Of a DNA stretch of 60,214 nt, positions 9,001 to 17,383 are shown piece by piece. The notes beneath the pieces were generated by a model. That model did not search any database and was not told where the DNA came from. It saw only the letters and a program-made list of their open reading frames with translations. Made by a program: the position numbers and the translations under genes. The DNA is taken from assembly GCA_036655975.1 (NCBI GenBank), contig JAVVPD010000003.1, positions 1-60,214 of the forward strand, written 5' to 3'. The DNA comes from CASQEL01 sp036655975 (GTDB lineage: Bacteria > Desulfobacterota > Desulfovibrionia > Desulfovibrionales > Desulfovibrionaceae). The number at the start of each line of letters is the position of its first letter. The stretch's first letter is position 1.

Positions 9001-9630
9001 ATTGGCTACGGCGGCGTAGACCATGTTATCGCCTCTGGCGAAGACGTCAATATTCTGGTGATGGATACCGAAGTGTATTCCAACACCGGTGGTCAGGCTT
9101 CTAAAGCCACGCCTTTAGGTTCCATTGCCAAATTTGCCGCTGCGGGCAAGCGTATTGGCAAGAAGGATCTTGGCCGTATGGCTATGAGCTACGGCTATGT
9201 GTATGTGGCTTCTGTGTCCATGGGGGCCAACAAGCAGCAGGTTATCAAGGCCTTCAAGGAAGCCGAAGCCTATAAAGGCCCTTCCTTGATTATTGCCTAC
9301 GCCCCTTGCATCAACCAAGGCATCCGCAAGGGCATGGGTAAAACCATGGAAGAAGGCAAGCTGGCGGTTGAATCCGGCTACTGGCCTTTGTACCGCTACA
9401 ATCCTGAATTGGCCGTGGAAGGCAAGAATCCTTTCGTGCTGGAATCCAAGGCTCCTGACGGCAGCTTGCAGGACTTCTTGAAGGGCGAAACCCGTTATGC
9501 CGCCTTGGACAAGATTGCGCCCCTAGATTCTGCCACCCTGAAGGCCGGTCTGGAAAAGAGCTACATTGACCGCTATAATTACTACAAATTGTTGGCTGCC
9601 ATGCCGGGCTTGGCGGAAACCGAAAAATAA
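6100..9630 (+). CDS. nifJ: Pyruvate:ferredoxin (flavodoxin) oxidoreductase, single chain
   Basis: 1176 aa from ATG 6100 with a good ribosome binding site (GGAGAATACT). It oxidises pyruvate and CoA to acetyl-CoA and CO2, reducing ferredoxin. Seen in order: FPITPSS near residue 28 (alpha-like domain), an N-terminal fused gamma-like region, two ferredoxin-type Cys motifs beginning at Cys686 and Cys742, CGGCGETPY from Cys810 (proximal cluster and TPP domain), and GGDGWAYDIGYGG around Asp962 (TPP-Mg site). The chain ends about 50 residues short of the well-studied Desulfovibrio africanus enzyme, so the oxygen-protecting C-terminal extension may be missing. Pta and AckA follow on the same strand, completing conversion to acetate. 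Confidence 0.97.
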   Translation: MAKMKTMDGNTATAHIAYALSDTAAIFPITPSSVMGELADEWAAAGKKNLLGQTVAVREMQSEAGAAGAVHGSLAAGALTTTFTASQGLLLMIPNMYKIAGELMPAVFHVSARALASHALSIFGDHQDVMACRQTGFAMLSSSSVQECMDLALVAHLATLESSVPFCHFFDGFRTSHEVQKIEVIDYEDIRGLVNWDKVEEFRSGAMNPEHPHVRGTAQNPDIYFQNREACNLYYEAVPSAVLQAMKKVTSITGRKYKLFDYVGHPEADRIVIAMGSACEVAEETVAYLNGLGQRVGVLKVRLFRPFSVEHMLQAIPATVSTITVLDRTKEPGSLGEPLYQDVCTAYMQHGEMPTIVGGRFGLGSKDFTPGMCKAVYDNMLCAAPKDHFTVGIDDDVTFTSLDVEEEIDTVPAGTVQCKFFGLGADGTVGANKQAVKIIGDNTDMYAQAYFAYDSKKSGGFTVSHLRFGKQALQSSYLITQADYIACHKSAYVNQYDVLDGIKEGGTFVLNSNWSLAEMEQHLPASMKRVIARKKLKFYNVDAVKVATEVGLGGRINMIMQTAFFKLANVIDFTKAVELLKASIKKAYGSKGDKVVNMNIAAVDKSLDALTEVKYPATWAEAKCACTGDNSDPEYITDVVRPILAQRGDKLPVSAMEPAGFMPLGTAAFEKRSVAINVPEWNSENCIQCCQCSFVCPHAAIRPILATDEELAGAPASFVTKAAIGKELKGLKFRMQVYAEDCLGCGSCADVCPAKQKALVMQPLESQSADQVANLHFADDNITLKDDLMSRDSLKGSQLQQPLHEFSGACGGCGETPYVKLLTQMFGERMVIANATGCSSIWGGSSPTTPYTTNKDGHGPAWGNSLFEDAAEFGYGMGMAYQQRRAKLAMLVNEVLALDGVPADLAEAMKGWLDNMDDAEGSRKYGEDVMNALGGFDHPLAHQLWHMDDLFTKKSVWVFGGDGWAYDIGYGGVDHVIASGEDVNILVMDTEVYSNTGGQASKATPLGSIAKFAAAGKRIGKKDLGRMAMSYGYVYVASVSMGANKQQVIKAFKEAEAYKGPSLIIAYAPCINQGIRKGMGKTMEEGKLAVESGYWPLYRYNPELAVEGKNPFVLESKAPDGSLQDFLKGETRYAALDKIAPLDSATLKAGLEKSYIDRYNYYKLLAAMPGLAETEK

Positions 9631-9647
9631 GTACGTATGACTACTAC

Positions 9648-9677
9648 CGGGGAAGGGGGCTTAAACTCCCTTCCCCG
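9648..9677 (+). terminator. Hairpin after PFOR
   Basis: Perfect 10-bp stem CGGGGAAGGG/CCCTTCCCCG with a 10-nt loop, 17 nt after the PFOR stop. There is no T-run after it, so it may attenuate or stabilise the message rather than fully terminate it before pta. Confidence 0.5.
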
Positions 9678-9799
9678 CTTGTCATGGTGCTTGGGTATTT
9701 TTTCCTTCCGTGCCCTTTCTTCGGGGCACAGCCTGTCATCTTTTGGGGTGGCAGTGCACCTTTGTTTTTTGCAAACGCTTATCTGAGGGGGGACCCCGC

Positions 9800-11914
9800 A
9801 TGCACACGAATTTGTATATTACCGCCACTGAAACCCGCTCGGGAAAATCTGCCATTGTGCTGAGCATGATGCATGTTTTCACGCGCACCGCCCGCAGCAT
9901 TGCTTTTTTTCGCCCTATTATTAATGAACCCGTGTGGGACGACAAAGATCACGATATCTCTTTGATGTTGCAGCATTTTAATCTGAATATTCCGTATAAG
10001 GATACCTTTGCCTACACGCTGGACGAAGCGCGCCACTTGATCAATTCTGGGCAGCGCAACTTGGTAATGGAAAATATCCTGCAAAAATTTCGTACTTTGA
10101 CTGAAGAATATGACATGGTTGTGTGCGAAGGCACAGATTTTTTGGGCAAAGACGCCGCTTTTGAACTGGAATTAAATGCCGAAATTGCCGCAAATTTGGG
10201 GTGTGGGGTTCTTGTCATTACCAATGGCAGCGACAAATCCGCTGACGATATCCACGATTCCACACAGGTTATTATCGACCAATTGCAGGGAAGTGGACTG
10301 GATATTTTGGCGATGATTATTAATCGAGCCACCTTGAGTGAAAGTGAAAAGGACGACCTGCGCGCCCATCTTGTCTTTAAAGCTACGTCGGAAAAACCCC
10401 TGCTCTATTTTATTCCCGATGAGCCTTCCCTTGGTCAGCCCACCATGGGGGACGTGTGCAAGTGGCTGGATGCGGAAATAATTTACGGGGCGAATCGTTT
10501 GGACAGCTTGGTCAGTAATTATTTGATTGCTGCCATGCAAGTGCACAATTTTCTAGATTATGTAGCGGAAGGAAGCCTCGTTATCACCCCCGGTGACCGC
10601 ACGGATATTGTGCTGGCTTCCATGGCCTCGCGTATGTCTGCCGCGTATCCCGATATTTCTGGCGTGTTGCTGACCGGTGGCATCCCCTTGCCTGCCAAGG
10701 TTCGGCAATTGCTGGAAGGCTGGACAGGCGTGCCCGTGCCCATTTTGCTGACCAAACACCATACCTATAAAACGGTGGACGCGCTTTCGCACCTTTACGG
10801 GCGCATTGAACCGACCGACGCGCGCAAAATCAGCACCGCCTTGGGCTTGTTTGAACGCCACGTCAACGGTAAGGAAATTGCCAACCGTATCAGCACGGCC
10901 AAACCTACCCGCGTGACCCCGATGATGTTTGAATTTGACCTTATTGAGCGCGCAAAGAGCTGTAGAATGCGTATTGTGCTTGCAGAAGGCGAAGAAGAAC
11001 GCATTTTGCGCGCCACAGATATTCTGTTACGCCGTGAAGTTGCTGAAATTATTATTCTGGGCAATGCGGATGTTATTGGCCGGCGCATCAGCGAACTGGG
11101 CTTAGAGATGAGCAATGTGCGTATCATTCAGCCGGAGCTGTCTCCCCTGTTTGAAGCGTATGCCAACACGTATTTTGAATTGCGTAAGGCCAAGGGCATC
11201 ACGCTGGAACAAGCCCGTGATAGGATGATGGATCCCACCTATTTTGCAACCATGATGGTTAAGAAGAATGATGCCGACGGTATGGTGTCCGGCGCTATTA
11301 ACACCACCGCGCACACCATTCGCCCCGCTTTTGAATTTATCAAGACCAAGCCCGGTATTTCTATCGTGTCTTCGGTTTTCCTGATGTGCCTTAAAGACAG
11401 CGTATTGGTCTTCGGTGACTGCGCTGTGAACCCTAACCCCACAGCGTCGCAATTGGCGGAAATCGCCATTGCCTCGGCGGACACGGCCCGTGTGTTCGGT
11501 ATTGAACCGCGTGTTGCCATGTTATCCTATTCTACGGGTACCTCTGGCAAGGGGGCGGACGTGGATGTGGTTGTTGAAGCGGTGAAAGTTGCCAAGGAAA
11601 AAGCCCCCCACCTCTTGCTTGAAGGCCCCATTCAGTACGACGCCGCCATTGATCCCAGCGTGGCCCGCACAAAATTGCCCAATAGCCAGATTGCCGGGCG
11701 CGCAACCGTGTTTATTTTCCCCGATCTGAATACCGGCAACAATACCTATAAAGCGGTACAACGTGCTGCCGATGCCATAGCCATTGGCCCCGTGCTCCAA
11801 GGTTTGAACAAGCCTGTTAATGATTTGTCGCGCGGCTGCACTGTGGCTGACATTGTGAACACGGTTGCCATTACCGCTGTTCAGGCGGCGGCTGAAAAGC
11901 AAGCCTCGTCATAG
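9800..11914 (+). CDS. pta: Phosphate acetyltransferase (long, BioD-like/DRTGG form)
   Basis: 704 aa from ATG 9800 (ribosome binding site GAGGGGGG); an in-frame extension to 9710 has no ribosome binding site. The N-terminal ~250 residues are BioD-like with a P-loop (TRSGKSAIVLS), the middle is a DRTGG domain (SLVITPGDRTDIV), and the last ~330 residues are the catalytic PTA_PTB domain (GAINTTAHTIRPAF, CAVNPNPTASQLAEIA). It interconverts acetyl-CoA plus phosphate and acetyl phosphate plus CoA. Length matches the E. coli type (about 710 aa). It is followed by ackA after 72 bp, so the pair forms the acetate/ATP branch from PFOR. Confidence 0.96.
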   Translation: MHTNLYITATETRSGKSAIVLSMMHVFTRTARSIAFFRPIINEPVWDDKDHDISLMLQHFNLNIPYKDTFAYTLDEARHLINSGQRNLVMENILQKFRTLTEEYDMVVCEGTDFLGKDAAFELELNAEIAANLGCGVLVITNGSDKSADDIHDSTQVIIDQLQGSGLDILAMIINRATLSESEKDDLRAHLVFKATSEKPLLYFIPDEPSLGQPTMGDVCKWLDAEIIYGANRLDSLVSNYLIAAMQVHNFLDYVAEGSLVITPGDRTDIVLASMASRMSAAYPDISGVLLTGGIPLPAKVRQLLEGWTGVPVPILLTKHHTYKTVDALSHLYGRIEPTDARKISTALGLFERHVNGKEIANRISTAKPTRVTPMMFEFDLIERAKSCRMRIVLAEGEEERILRATDILLRREVAEIIILGNADVIGRRISELGLEMSNVRIIQPELSPLFEAYANTYFELRKAKGITLEQARDRMMDPTYFATMMVKKNDADGMVSGAINTTAHTIRPAFEFIKTKPGISIVSSVFLMCLKDSVLVFGDCAVNPNPTASQLAEIAIASADTARVFGIEPRVAMLSYSTGTSGKGADVDVVVEAVKVAKEKAPHLLLEGPIQYDAAIDPSVARTKLPNSQIAGRATVFIFPDLNTGNNTYKAVQRAADAIAIGPVLQGLNKPVNDLSRGCTVADIVNTVAITAVQAAAEKQASS

Positions 11915-11986
11915 GCGTGGCAGGGGGGCGCAGGCCTTGCCCCGCTGCGGTGTTGGATTAACATAAAACCTGTAGGAAATTTTTTT

Positions 11987-13192
11987 ATGAAAGTACTGGT
12001 TATTAATGCGGGTTCCTCTTCCTGCAAATACCAATTGTTTAATATGGATGATAAATCTGTGTTGTGCTCCGGCGTGGTGGAACGTATCGGGGAAAGCATG
12101 GGCAAATTGAGCCACAAGATTGCGCCTGGTACCGACCAAGAAGAAAAAATTGTGGTGGAAAAACCCTTTGCCACCCACACCGAAGGTATGGAAGACGTTA
12201 TCGCCCTGCTGCTTGATTCCAAAAAAGGCGTTATCAAAGATAAGTCCGAAATTTACGCTATTGGGCATCGTGTCCTGCACGGCGGCGAATCCATTACGGA
12301 TCCGGTGAAAATTGACGCGCATGTCAAGACCATCATCCGCGAGTGTTTTCCCTTGGGGCCGCTGCATAATCCCGCAAACCTTATGGGCATTGAAGTGGCG
12401 GAAAAGCTTTTTCCGTCGGTGCCGAATGTGGGCGTATTTGATACTGAATTCGGCATGGGCATGGCCCCTGAAGCCTATATGTACGCCTTGCCGTATGCTT
12501 TGTATGAAGAATTGAAAATTCGCCGCTATGGTTTTCACGGCACTTCGCACAAGTATATTGCCAAAAAAACAGCGGAATACTTGGGGAAACCTTTAGGACA
12601 GCTCAATTCCATTACCCTGCACTTGGGCAACGGATCTTCCATGAGCGCGGTAAAAAACGGGAAATGTGCGGACACCTCCATGGGCTTGACCCCTTTGGAA
12701 GGGCTTGTCATGGGCACCCGTTGCGGCTCCATTGATCCCGCCATTGTTCCCTTTATCATGGAGCGGAAAGGCCTGAGCCCTGAAGAAGCCGATACCCTGA
12801 TGAACAAAAAATCCGGTCTGCTGGGTATTTGTGGCCTGAATGATATGCGTGACGTGCATAGCCATCGTGAAAATGGCGATAAAAAAGCCCAATTGGCCTT
12901 TGATATGCTCACCCGTGGCATTAAAAAAACGCTGGGGGCCTATTTTTTCCTTTTGGGGCGGGTGGACGCCATCGTCTTTACGGCTGGCATTGGCGAAAAT
13001 GACGAATTTTGCCGTGCTGCCGTGTGTAAAGATCTTGAACCCTTTGGGATTATATTGGATCAGCAGGAAAATGACACCCGCCGTTCCGGCGCGCGCACCA
13101 TCAGCACCCCCGCAAGTCGCATCCCTGTGCTGATTATTCCCACGAACGAAGAACTCCAAATTGCGGAAGCAACCTTGGAAGTTTTGGCCTAA
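11987..13192 (+). CDS. ackA: Acetate kinase
   Basis: 401 aa, the normal length. Signature motifs: VLVINAGSSSCKY at the N-terminus, GHRVLHGG (substrate arginine), YGFHGTSHKY (catalytic histidine region) and LGNGSSM. It transfers phosphate from acetyl phosphate to ADP. Cotranscription with pta is likely. Beyond its stop codon the strand switches to the TorD-like gene, and an imperfect inverted repeat (13251-13260 against 13275-13284) lies in the convergent junction. Confidence 0.97.
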   Translation: MKVLVINAGSSSCKYQLFNMDDKSVLCSGVVERIGESMGKLSHKIAPGTDQEEKIVVEKPFATHTEGMEDVIALLLDSKKGVIKDKSEIYAIGHRVLHGGESITDPVKIDAHVKTIIRECFPLGPLHNPANLMGIEVAEKLFPSVPNVGVFDTEFGMGMAPEAYMYALPYALYEELKIRRYGFHGTSHKYIAKKTAEYLGKPLGQLNSITLHLGNGSSMSAVKNGKCADTSMGLTPLEGLVMGTRCGSIDPAIVPFIMERKGLSPEEADTLMNKKSGLLGICGLNDMRDVHSHRENGDKKAQLAFDMLTRGIKKTLGAYFFLLGRVDAIVFTAGIGENDEFCRAAVCKDLEPFGIILDQQENDTRRSGARTISTPASRIPVLIIPTNEELQIAEATLEVLA

Positions 13193-13269
13193 AGGCCAGC
13201 AAGGGGTGCTGTTTTTTCGTCCCCTGTGGTGTTTACACGCCAACTATGAGGGCTTTTCTGGCTGTTTTT

Positions 13270-13851
13270 TCAGTCAGGAAAGCCTTCAGTGTTTTGGGGA
13301 AGGCATATATGCTCAAGCAGGTGCAAAACTAAGGCTATGGCGGGGGTGGTGTTGGCTTCTTGCGCTTGACGAATAAAGAGGGTGAGCCAGTGGGGCAGAT
13401 GCTCGTGCAAAAACCAGTGACGGGCCTGTGCGTCGACGGCTGCGGGGGAAAGTGCGGTGAGTGCGAGATATAGGTCTAGCTCGTAGGGAAGAAAATCATC
13501 CGGGTCATGCCCCTCGTGGGGGACGGAGAGATGAAGACTGTGCATGAGCGCACGGACGCGCAGGGTGCCCGTGCCCATAAGGCACTTGTCGTGGTTCAGA
13601 TAGACGGAGGCGTAAGGGGGGGCGGGAATAGGGCCGGGGCCTACAAAAATACGGTTGAAGGCGTATTCGAGTTCTCGCCAGTAGGGGTGGCTCGAATCGT
13701 CGGGAAGACGTAAAATGTGTGCGGCTTCGGGCAGGAGAGGGTAGGCGTGGGCGAGACGAAGAAGGCTGTCCTTACGCATTTCGGGATTTTTTGCCACAAA
13801 AAAATCGCGGATAAGGGCCAAAGTTGTAGCTGGGTTGTGGGTCTGTGTCAC
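13270..13851 (-). CDS. TorD/DmsD-type chaperone for a molybdoenzyme
   Basis: 193 aa from a GTG start at 13851 chosen because AAAGGAA lies 6 nt upstream; the frame is open 30 codons further but without a ribosome binding site. The segment GPIPAPPYASVYLNHD matches the PPYxSVY motif of the TorD/DmsD/NarJ family, and the rest is predicted all-helical, ending in the usual HWLTLFIRQA and LLEHI helices. Family role: binds the Tat signal and apo-form of a DMSO-reductase-family enzyme until the molybdenum cofactor is inserted. The obvious client is the Tat-exported molybdoenzyme at 17380-19602. It is divergent from that operon across a 104-bp spacer. Confidence 0.82.
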   Translation of the reverse strand: MTQTHNPATTLALIRDFFVAKNPEMRKDSLLRLAHAYPLLPEAAHILRLPDDSSHPYWRELEYAFNRIFVGPGPIPAPPYASVYLNHDKCLMGTGTLRVRALMHSLHLSVPHEGHDPDDFLPYELDLYLALTALSPAAVDAQARHWFLHEHLPHWLTLFIRQAQEANTTPAIALVLHLLEHICLPQNTEGFPD

Positions 13852-13955
13852 AGAAAGTTCCTTTGGGCTGGAGAATGATATAAATGATATATATATGCTA
13901 ACCTTATTGACAAACAATGCAAATTGCTTATGCTTGCCCACAAGTAGGGGGTAAT
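13852..13955. promoter_or_regulatory. Divergent promoter region of the molybdoenzyme module
   Basis: 104-bp AT-rich spacer between the TorD-like gene (minus) and the binding-protein gene (plus). It contains a perfect -35 box TTGACA at 13907-13912 with only a weak -10 (ATGCTT) 17 nt later, and repeats of ATGATATA near 13875-13892. A strong -35 with a poor -10 fits an activator-dependent promoter, as inference. Confidence 0.35.
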
Positions 13956-14996
13956 ATGCACTGTAAATTTTTTATTTACATAGTATTATCAGCATTTTTG
14001 AGTTTTCCATTGTCCGAAGCTATCGCTGCCAAGCCTGCTCGTTTAATATATTGTAGTGTGGGTTTTAATCCTGTGGCGCAGGCAGGTTCGGCGCAGGTGC
14101 TGGCTGTACTGGAATTTAAGAAAAGCCTTGAACGCCTCAGCTCTGGCGTTTTTCGCGTCCGCATTGCGTGGGATAATGGCTTAGCGCCCAATTATGCCAC
14201 AGCCCAGCGGAGCCTCTTGGGCGACAAAATTCACTTTACGCAATTTTCTTCTTCGTCATTAGCCGCATTTACAAGCGCGATATTACCATTAAGTACGCTC
14301 TTTTTATTTAAATATCCTGATATGACGCTGCCGCAAGCCGCTCTGGACGGGCCGGTGGGGGCACGTATTCGTGACCGCACGATCCGAGAAACGGGGTTGC
14401 GTATCTTGGCTTTTTGGGAATTGGGCTATCGGCATTTGACCTCCTCCACAAAACAGTTGAACACCCTAGAATCTATTAAGGGAGAGAAGTGGCGTATCCA
14501 GCCCAATCCCGTGTATGAAGATGCGTTTCGCCGCCTTGGCATGCTGCCTGTGAGCCTCTCGTGGCAGCAATTATACGAGGTGTTGCGCGTTAAGGGGGTG
14601 AGTGGTTCGGACAATACTTTGGCGGGTATTGAGGCTGGGCATCTGTATGAAGTACAGAAAAATCTCTTACTCACTGGGCATGGATTTGAATTTTTATGTA
14701 TCATGACGAGTGAGCGTTTTTATAAATCTTTAAGTGAGACAGAGCGACGGCAATGGGACAAAGCCATTGTTGAAGCAACACAAGTGTACCGGAAAAATTT
14801 TGCACACAACAGTGTGACCCAAGAGCAAAAGTTGCGAAAACGCATGCACGTGTGGGAGATGACAGCGGAGCAGCGTAAAACTTTTGAGGAATTGGTGGCA
14901 CCGAGCAGGGAAATAGCCGCGCAGAGGTCTGGGCAGAAATATTATACGGAAATTATGGATGCTATCAAGGCACTTCGCCCGCCGGCACCAAAGTAG
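13956..14996 (+). CDS. Orphan DctP-family periplasmic binding protein (likely sensor partner)
   Basis: 346 aa from ATG 13956 (ribosome binding site AGGGGG); an upstream start at 13917 would spoil the signal peptide. Residues 1-25 are a Sec signal peptide (hydrophobic FFIYIVLSAFLSF, then AIAA). The mature part follows the TRAP-transporter DctP fold: WRIQPNPVYEDAFRRLGMLP matches the family's arginine-containing ligand segment. No TRAP membrane subunits are adjacent. Instead the stop codon is 5 nt before a membrane hybrid histidine kinase, an arrangement like TorT-TorS, so the protein probably presents a bound ligand to that kinase. Ligand unknown, possibly an organic acid or the enzyme's electron acceptor. 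Confidence 0.82.
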   Translation: MHCKFFIYIVLSAFLSFPLSEAIAAKPARLIYCSVGFNPVAQAGSAQVLAVLEFKKSLERLSSGVFRVRIAWDNGLAPNYATAQRSLLGDKIHFTQFSSSSLAAFTSAILPLSTLFLFKYPDMTLPQAALDGPVGARIRDRTIRETGLRILAFWELGYRHLTSSTKQLNTLESIKGEKWRIQPNPVYEDAFRRLGMLPVSLSWQQLYEVLRVKGVSGSDNTLAGIEAGHLYEVQKNLLLTGHGFEFLCIMTSERFYKSLSETERRQWDKAIVEATQVYRKNFAHNSVTQEQKLRKRMHVWEMTAEQRKTFEELVAPSREIAAQRSGQKYYTEIMDAIKALRPPAPK

Positions 14997-15001
14997 TCAC
15001 T

Positions 15002-17383
15002 ATGAAAAAAGCATTTACCCCTTCAGTGTTTCAATCCGTCATACTTATTGTGGGTATGATGCTTATTCCAGCCTTGGTGACCCTCGTATTTTTTGAAAAA
15101 TCGGCGACAGATAATTATAATAAGCAATTATTGCATGACCGCCAAGTATTTTTGACGTCATTCAAGTCGAATATCCAGTCAAATTTTCAAGATGTGCTCG
15201 ATCTTGTCACTACTTTCAGCCTGCAATGGGAAGATAAAGATCGGTACATTACCCGCTGTAATGAGCAATTGGCCCTTATGCAGAGCATCATGCACACCGT
15301 GCCGTACATGGAAATTGTGACGGCCCAAGGAGAATCCTTGTGTGCCAGTTCTCCCCTGCGCCAGCACGCCGACATTACCCAACAAGACTATTTTCAGGAA
15401 GTTTTACGCACAGGTTTACCCACAACGGGGGGCTTTGCTGTACACAAAAATAAGTCGTATTTGCCTATTGCCGTACCAATTTTTGGAGATTTGGGCGTAT
15501 CCCAAGTGTTTTTAGTCCATTTTGATGCGAATATGTTGCGTTTGGAAGCCGATGCGATGCTATTGTCGCGGGGGATTCGCTTTGAAGTGTACGACCGTTT
15601 TGGGCAATTGATGATCAGTCGCCCCGAAGGGCAGTCCCTTATGGGGGCCTTTACCCCAGAAAAAATTCGCAAACTGTTGTCGACGGTGCGTGCTGACAGC
15701 ATTGTTAAAGTTCCGTGGGGGCCTGGGGACGAGCGGGAATATTTTATGGCGGGACTGTTTTTCAATAATACGGTCGTTCCTTATTTTTATTTGGTAGCTC
15801 CCTTGGAACCGGCACAGAGCCGGACGGTCATGCGGGTGCTGAGTCCCTCCATGCTTACCTTGCTCGGCATATTGGTGGTGGTATTGTTTCTCACGTGGTA
15901 CCTTGCCAAGCAGTGGCTGGTGCAACCTGTGCTGGCTTTGGAAAAATTGATGCGGGCCATCGGTACCCAGAACGGTGAATGTTTGCCTTTTCCGGCCCGA
16001 AGTGTGCGAGAATTACGGAATCTACACAATTCTGTGCTGAATATGGCCCAAAAAATAGATGAGCGCGAGCAAAAAATTCTTCAAAGTCTCGCAGAAACAG
16101 AAGAAGCGCGTCAGGCTTTGCAGCAGCATAAGCTGAGTTTAGAAGAAACGGTGCGCCACCGCACCGAGGCCTTTTTGCAGGCTAAGGACGCGGCCGAAGA
16201 GGCCTCACGCACCAAGAGCGCGTTTTTGTCCAATATGAGCCACGAAATACGCACACCCATGAACGGTATTTTGGGTATGGCCTATCTGGCTTTGCAAGGG
16301 GACTTAGCGGCTGAACAGCGCAATTTTCTTGAAAATATTGAAATATCAGCTAAAAATTTGTTGGGCATTATCAATGAAATTTTGGATTTTTCCAAAATCG
16401 AAGCAGGTTGCATGGTGCTTGAGCATAACCCCATGACCCTAGACGGGATAATGACCGGGATACTCCCCGTGCTGCATATGGAGGCGGAGAGAAAGCACGT
16501 TGGCTTTGTGCACGCGCTGTACGGTCTGGGGGCGGTATCTTTTTGTGGTGATGCCATGCGTTTGCGGCAAGTATTGCTGAATATTGTGTCTAATGCGCTG
16601 AAATTTACCGAGCAAGGGGCCGTGAACCTGCATATTTCGCCCCTACGCCGCAGCCCAGACAGTATGATTTTGTTGTTTTGGATTTGTGATTCTGGCATTG
16701 GGATGACCGAGGAGCAATTAACGCGTTTGTGCCAGCCCTTTATGCAGGCAGACGCCTCCACCACGCGGCGTTTTGGGGGCACGGGCTTGGGGCTGGCTAT
16801 TTCCAGCCGTTTGGTGCGGCTTATGGGCGGAGAAATTGCCATTGACAGCGCGTCGGGTGAAGGCAGCATCTTCGCCTTTTCGCTGAAGCTTCCGTTATTC
16901 AAAGCGGGGAAAGAGGCCTTGGAGGCCGCGCCCTTATCACAGGCATCGCGCCCAGGCGATGCCGTTACGGGAAACATTGCGGGCAAAAGGGCCTTGGTGG
17001 CAGAAGATAATGCGATTAATCAAGAAATTCTCTTGGCCTTGTTGGGCCATTGGGGCTTGCACGTCGATATGGCAGAAACAGGGCGGGAGGCCGTAGACTT
17101 GCTGGAAAAGTCGCAGGATACGCCGTATGATGTCGTGCTGATGGATATCCAGATGCCCGATATGGACGGCATTACCGCCACCCGTCTGATTCGAGAAAAT
17201 AGGTGTTTTGACACTTTGCCCATTATCGCCATGACCGCTCATGCCATGCGCGGTGACAAGGAATTCAGCTTAGAGGCGGGTATGCAGGATCATGTGACCA
17301 AACCCATTGATCCAGAGGTCTTGTTGAGAACATTGCGCGTGTGGCTGTTATCATCCCCACTTTTGCGTGAGTCACAATCATGA
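15002..17383 (+). CDS. Membrane hybrid sensor histidine kinase with receiver domain
   Basis: 793 aa. Seen: membrane segment at about residues 13-30, a large periplasmic sensor region (to about 275) of Cache-like character, a second membrane segment (LTLLGILVVVLFLTWYLA, about 280-300), a HAMP-like/coiled-coil linker, HisKA with phospho-acceptor His414 (SNMSHEIRTPMNG), HATPase_c with GIGMTEEQL and GGTGLGLAIS, and a C-terminal receiver with Asp715 (LMDIQMPDMDG). Unlike TorS there is no histidine phosphotransfer domain, and no response regulator lies in the window, so the phosphorelay partner must be elsewhere. Its stop overlaps the next start (ATGA), linking it to the molybdoenzyme by translational coupling. 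Confidence 0.93.
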   Translation: MKKAFTPSVFQSVILIVGMMLIPALVTLVFFEKSATDNYNKQLLHDRQVFLTSFKSNIQSNFQDVLDLVTTFSLQWEDKDRYITRCNEQLALMQSIMHTVPYMEIVTAQGESLCASSPLRQHADITQQDYFQEVLRTGLPTTGGFAVHKNKSYLPIAVPIFGDLGVSQVFLVHFDANMLRLEADAMLLSRGIRFEVYDRFGQLMISRPEGQSLMGAFTPEKIRKLLSTVRADSIVKVPWGPGDEREYFMAGLFFNNTVVPYFYLVAPLEPAQSRTVMRVLSPSMLTLLGILVVVLFLTWYLAKQWLVQPVLALEKLMRAIGTQNGECLPFPARSVRELRNLHNSVLNMAQKIDEREQKILQSLAETEEARQALQQHKLSLEETVRHRTEAFLQAKDAAEEASRTKSAFLSNMSHEIRTPMNGILGMAYLALQGDLAAEQRNFLENIEISAKNLLGIINEILDFSKIEAGCMVLEHNPMTLDGIMTGILPVLHMEAERKHVGFVHALYGLGAVSFCGDAMRLRQVLLNIVSNALKFTEQGAVNLHISPLRRSPDSMILLFWICDSGIGMTEEQLTRLCQPFMQADASTTRRFGGTGLGLAISSRLVRLMGGEIAIDSASGEGSIFAFSLKLPLFKAGKEALEAAPLSQASRPGDAVTGNIAGKRALVAEDNAINQEILLALLGHWGLHVDMAETGREAVDLLEKSQDTPYDVVLMDIQMPDMDGITATRLIRENRCFDTLPIIAMTAHAMRGDKEFSLEAGMQDHVTKPIDPEVLLRTLRVWLLSSPLLRESQS

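Noticed and set aside
15002..17383. Kinase considered as a true TorS orthologue
   Set aside because: No C-terminal phosphotransfer domain, and the partner binding protein is DctP-like rather than the TorT family.
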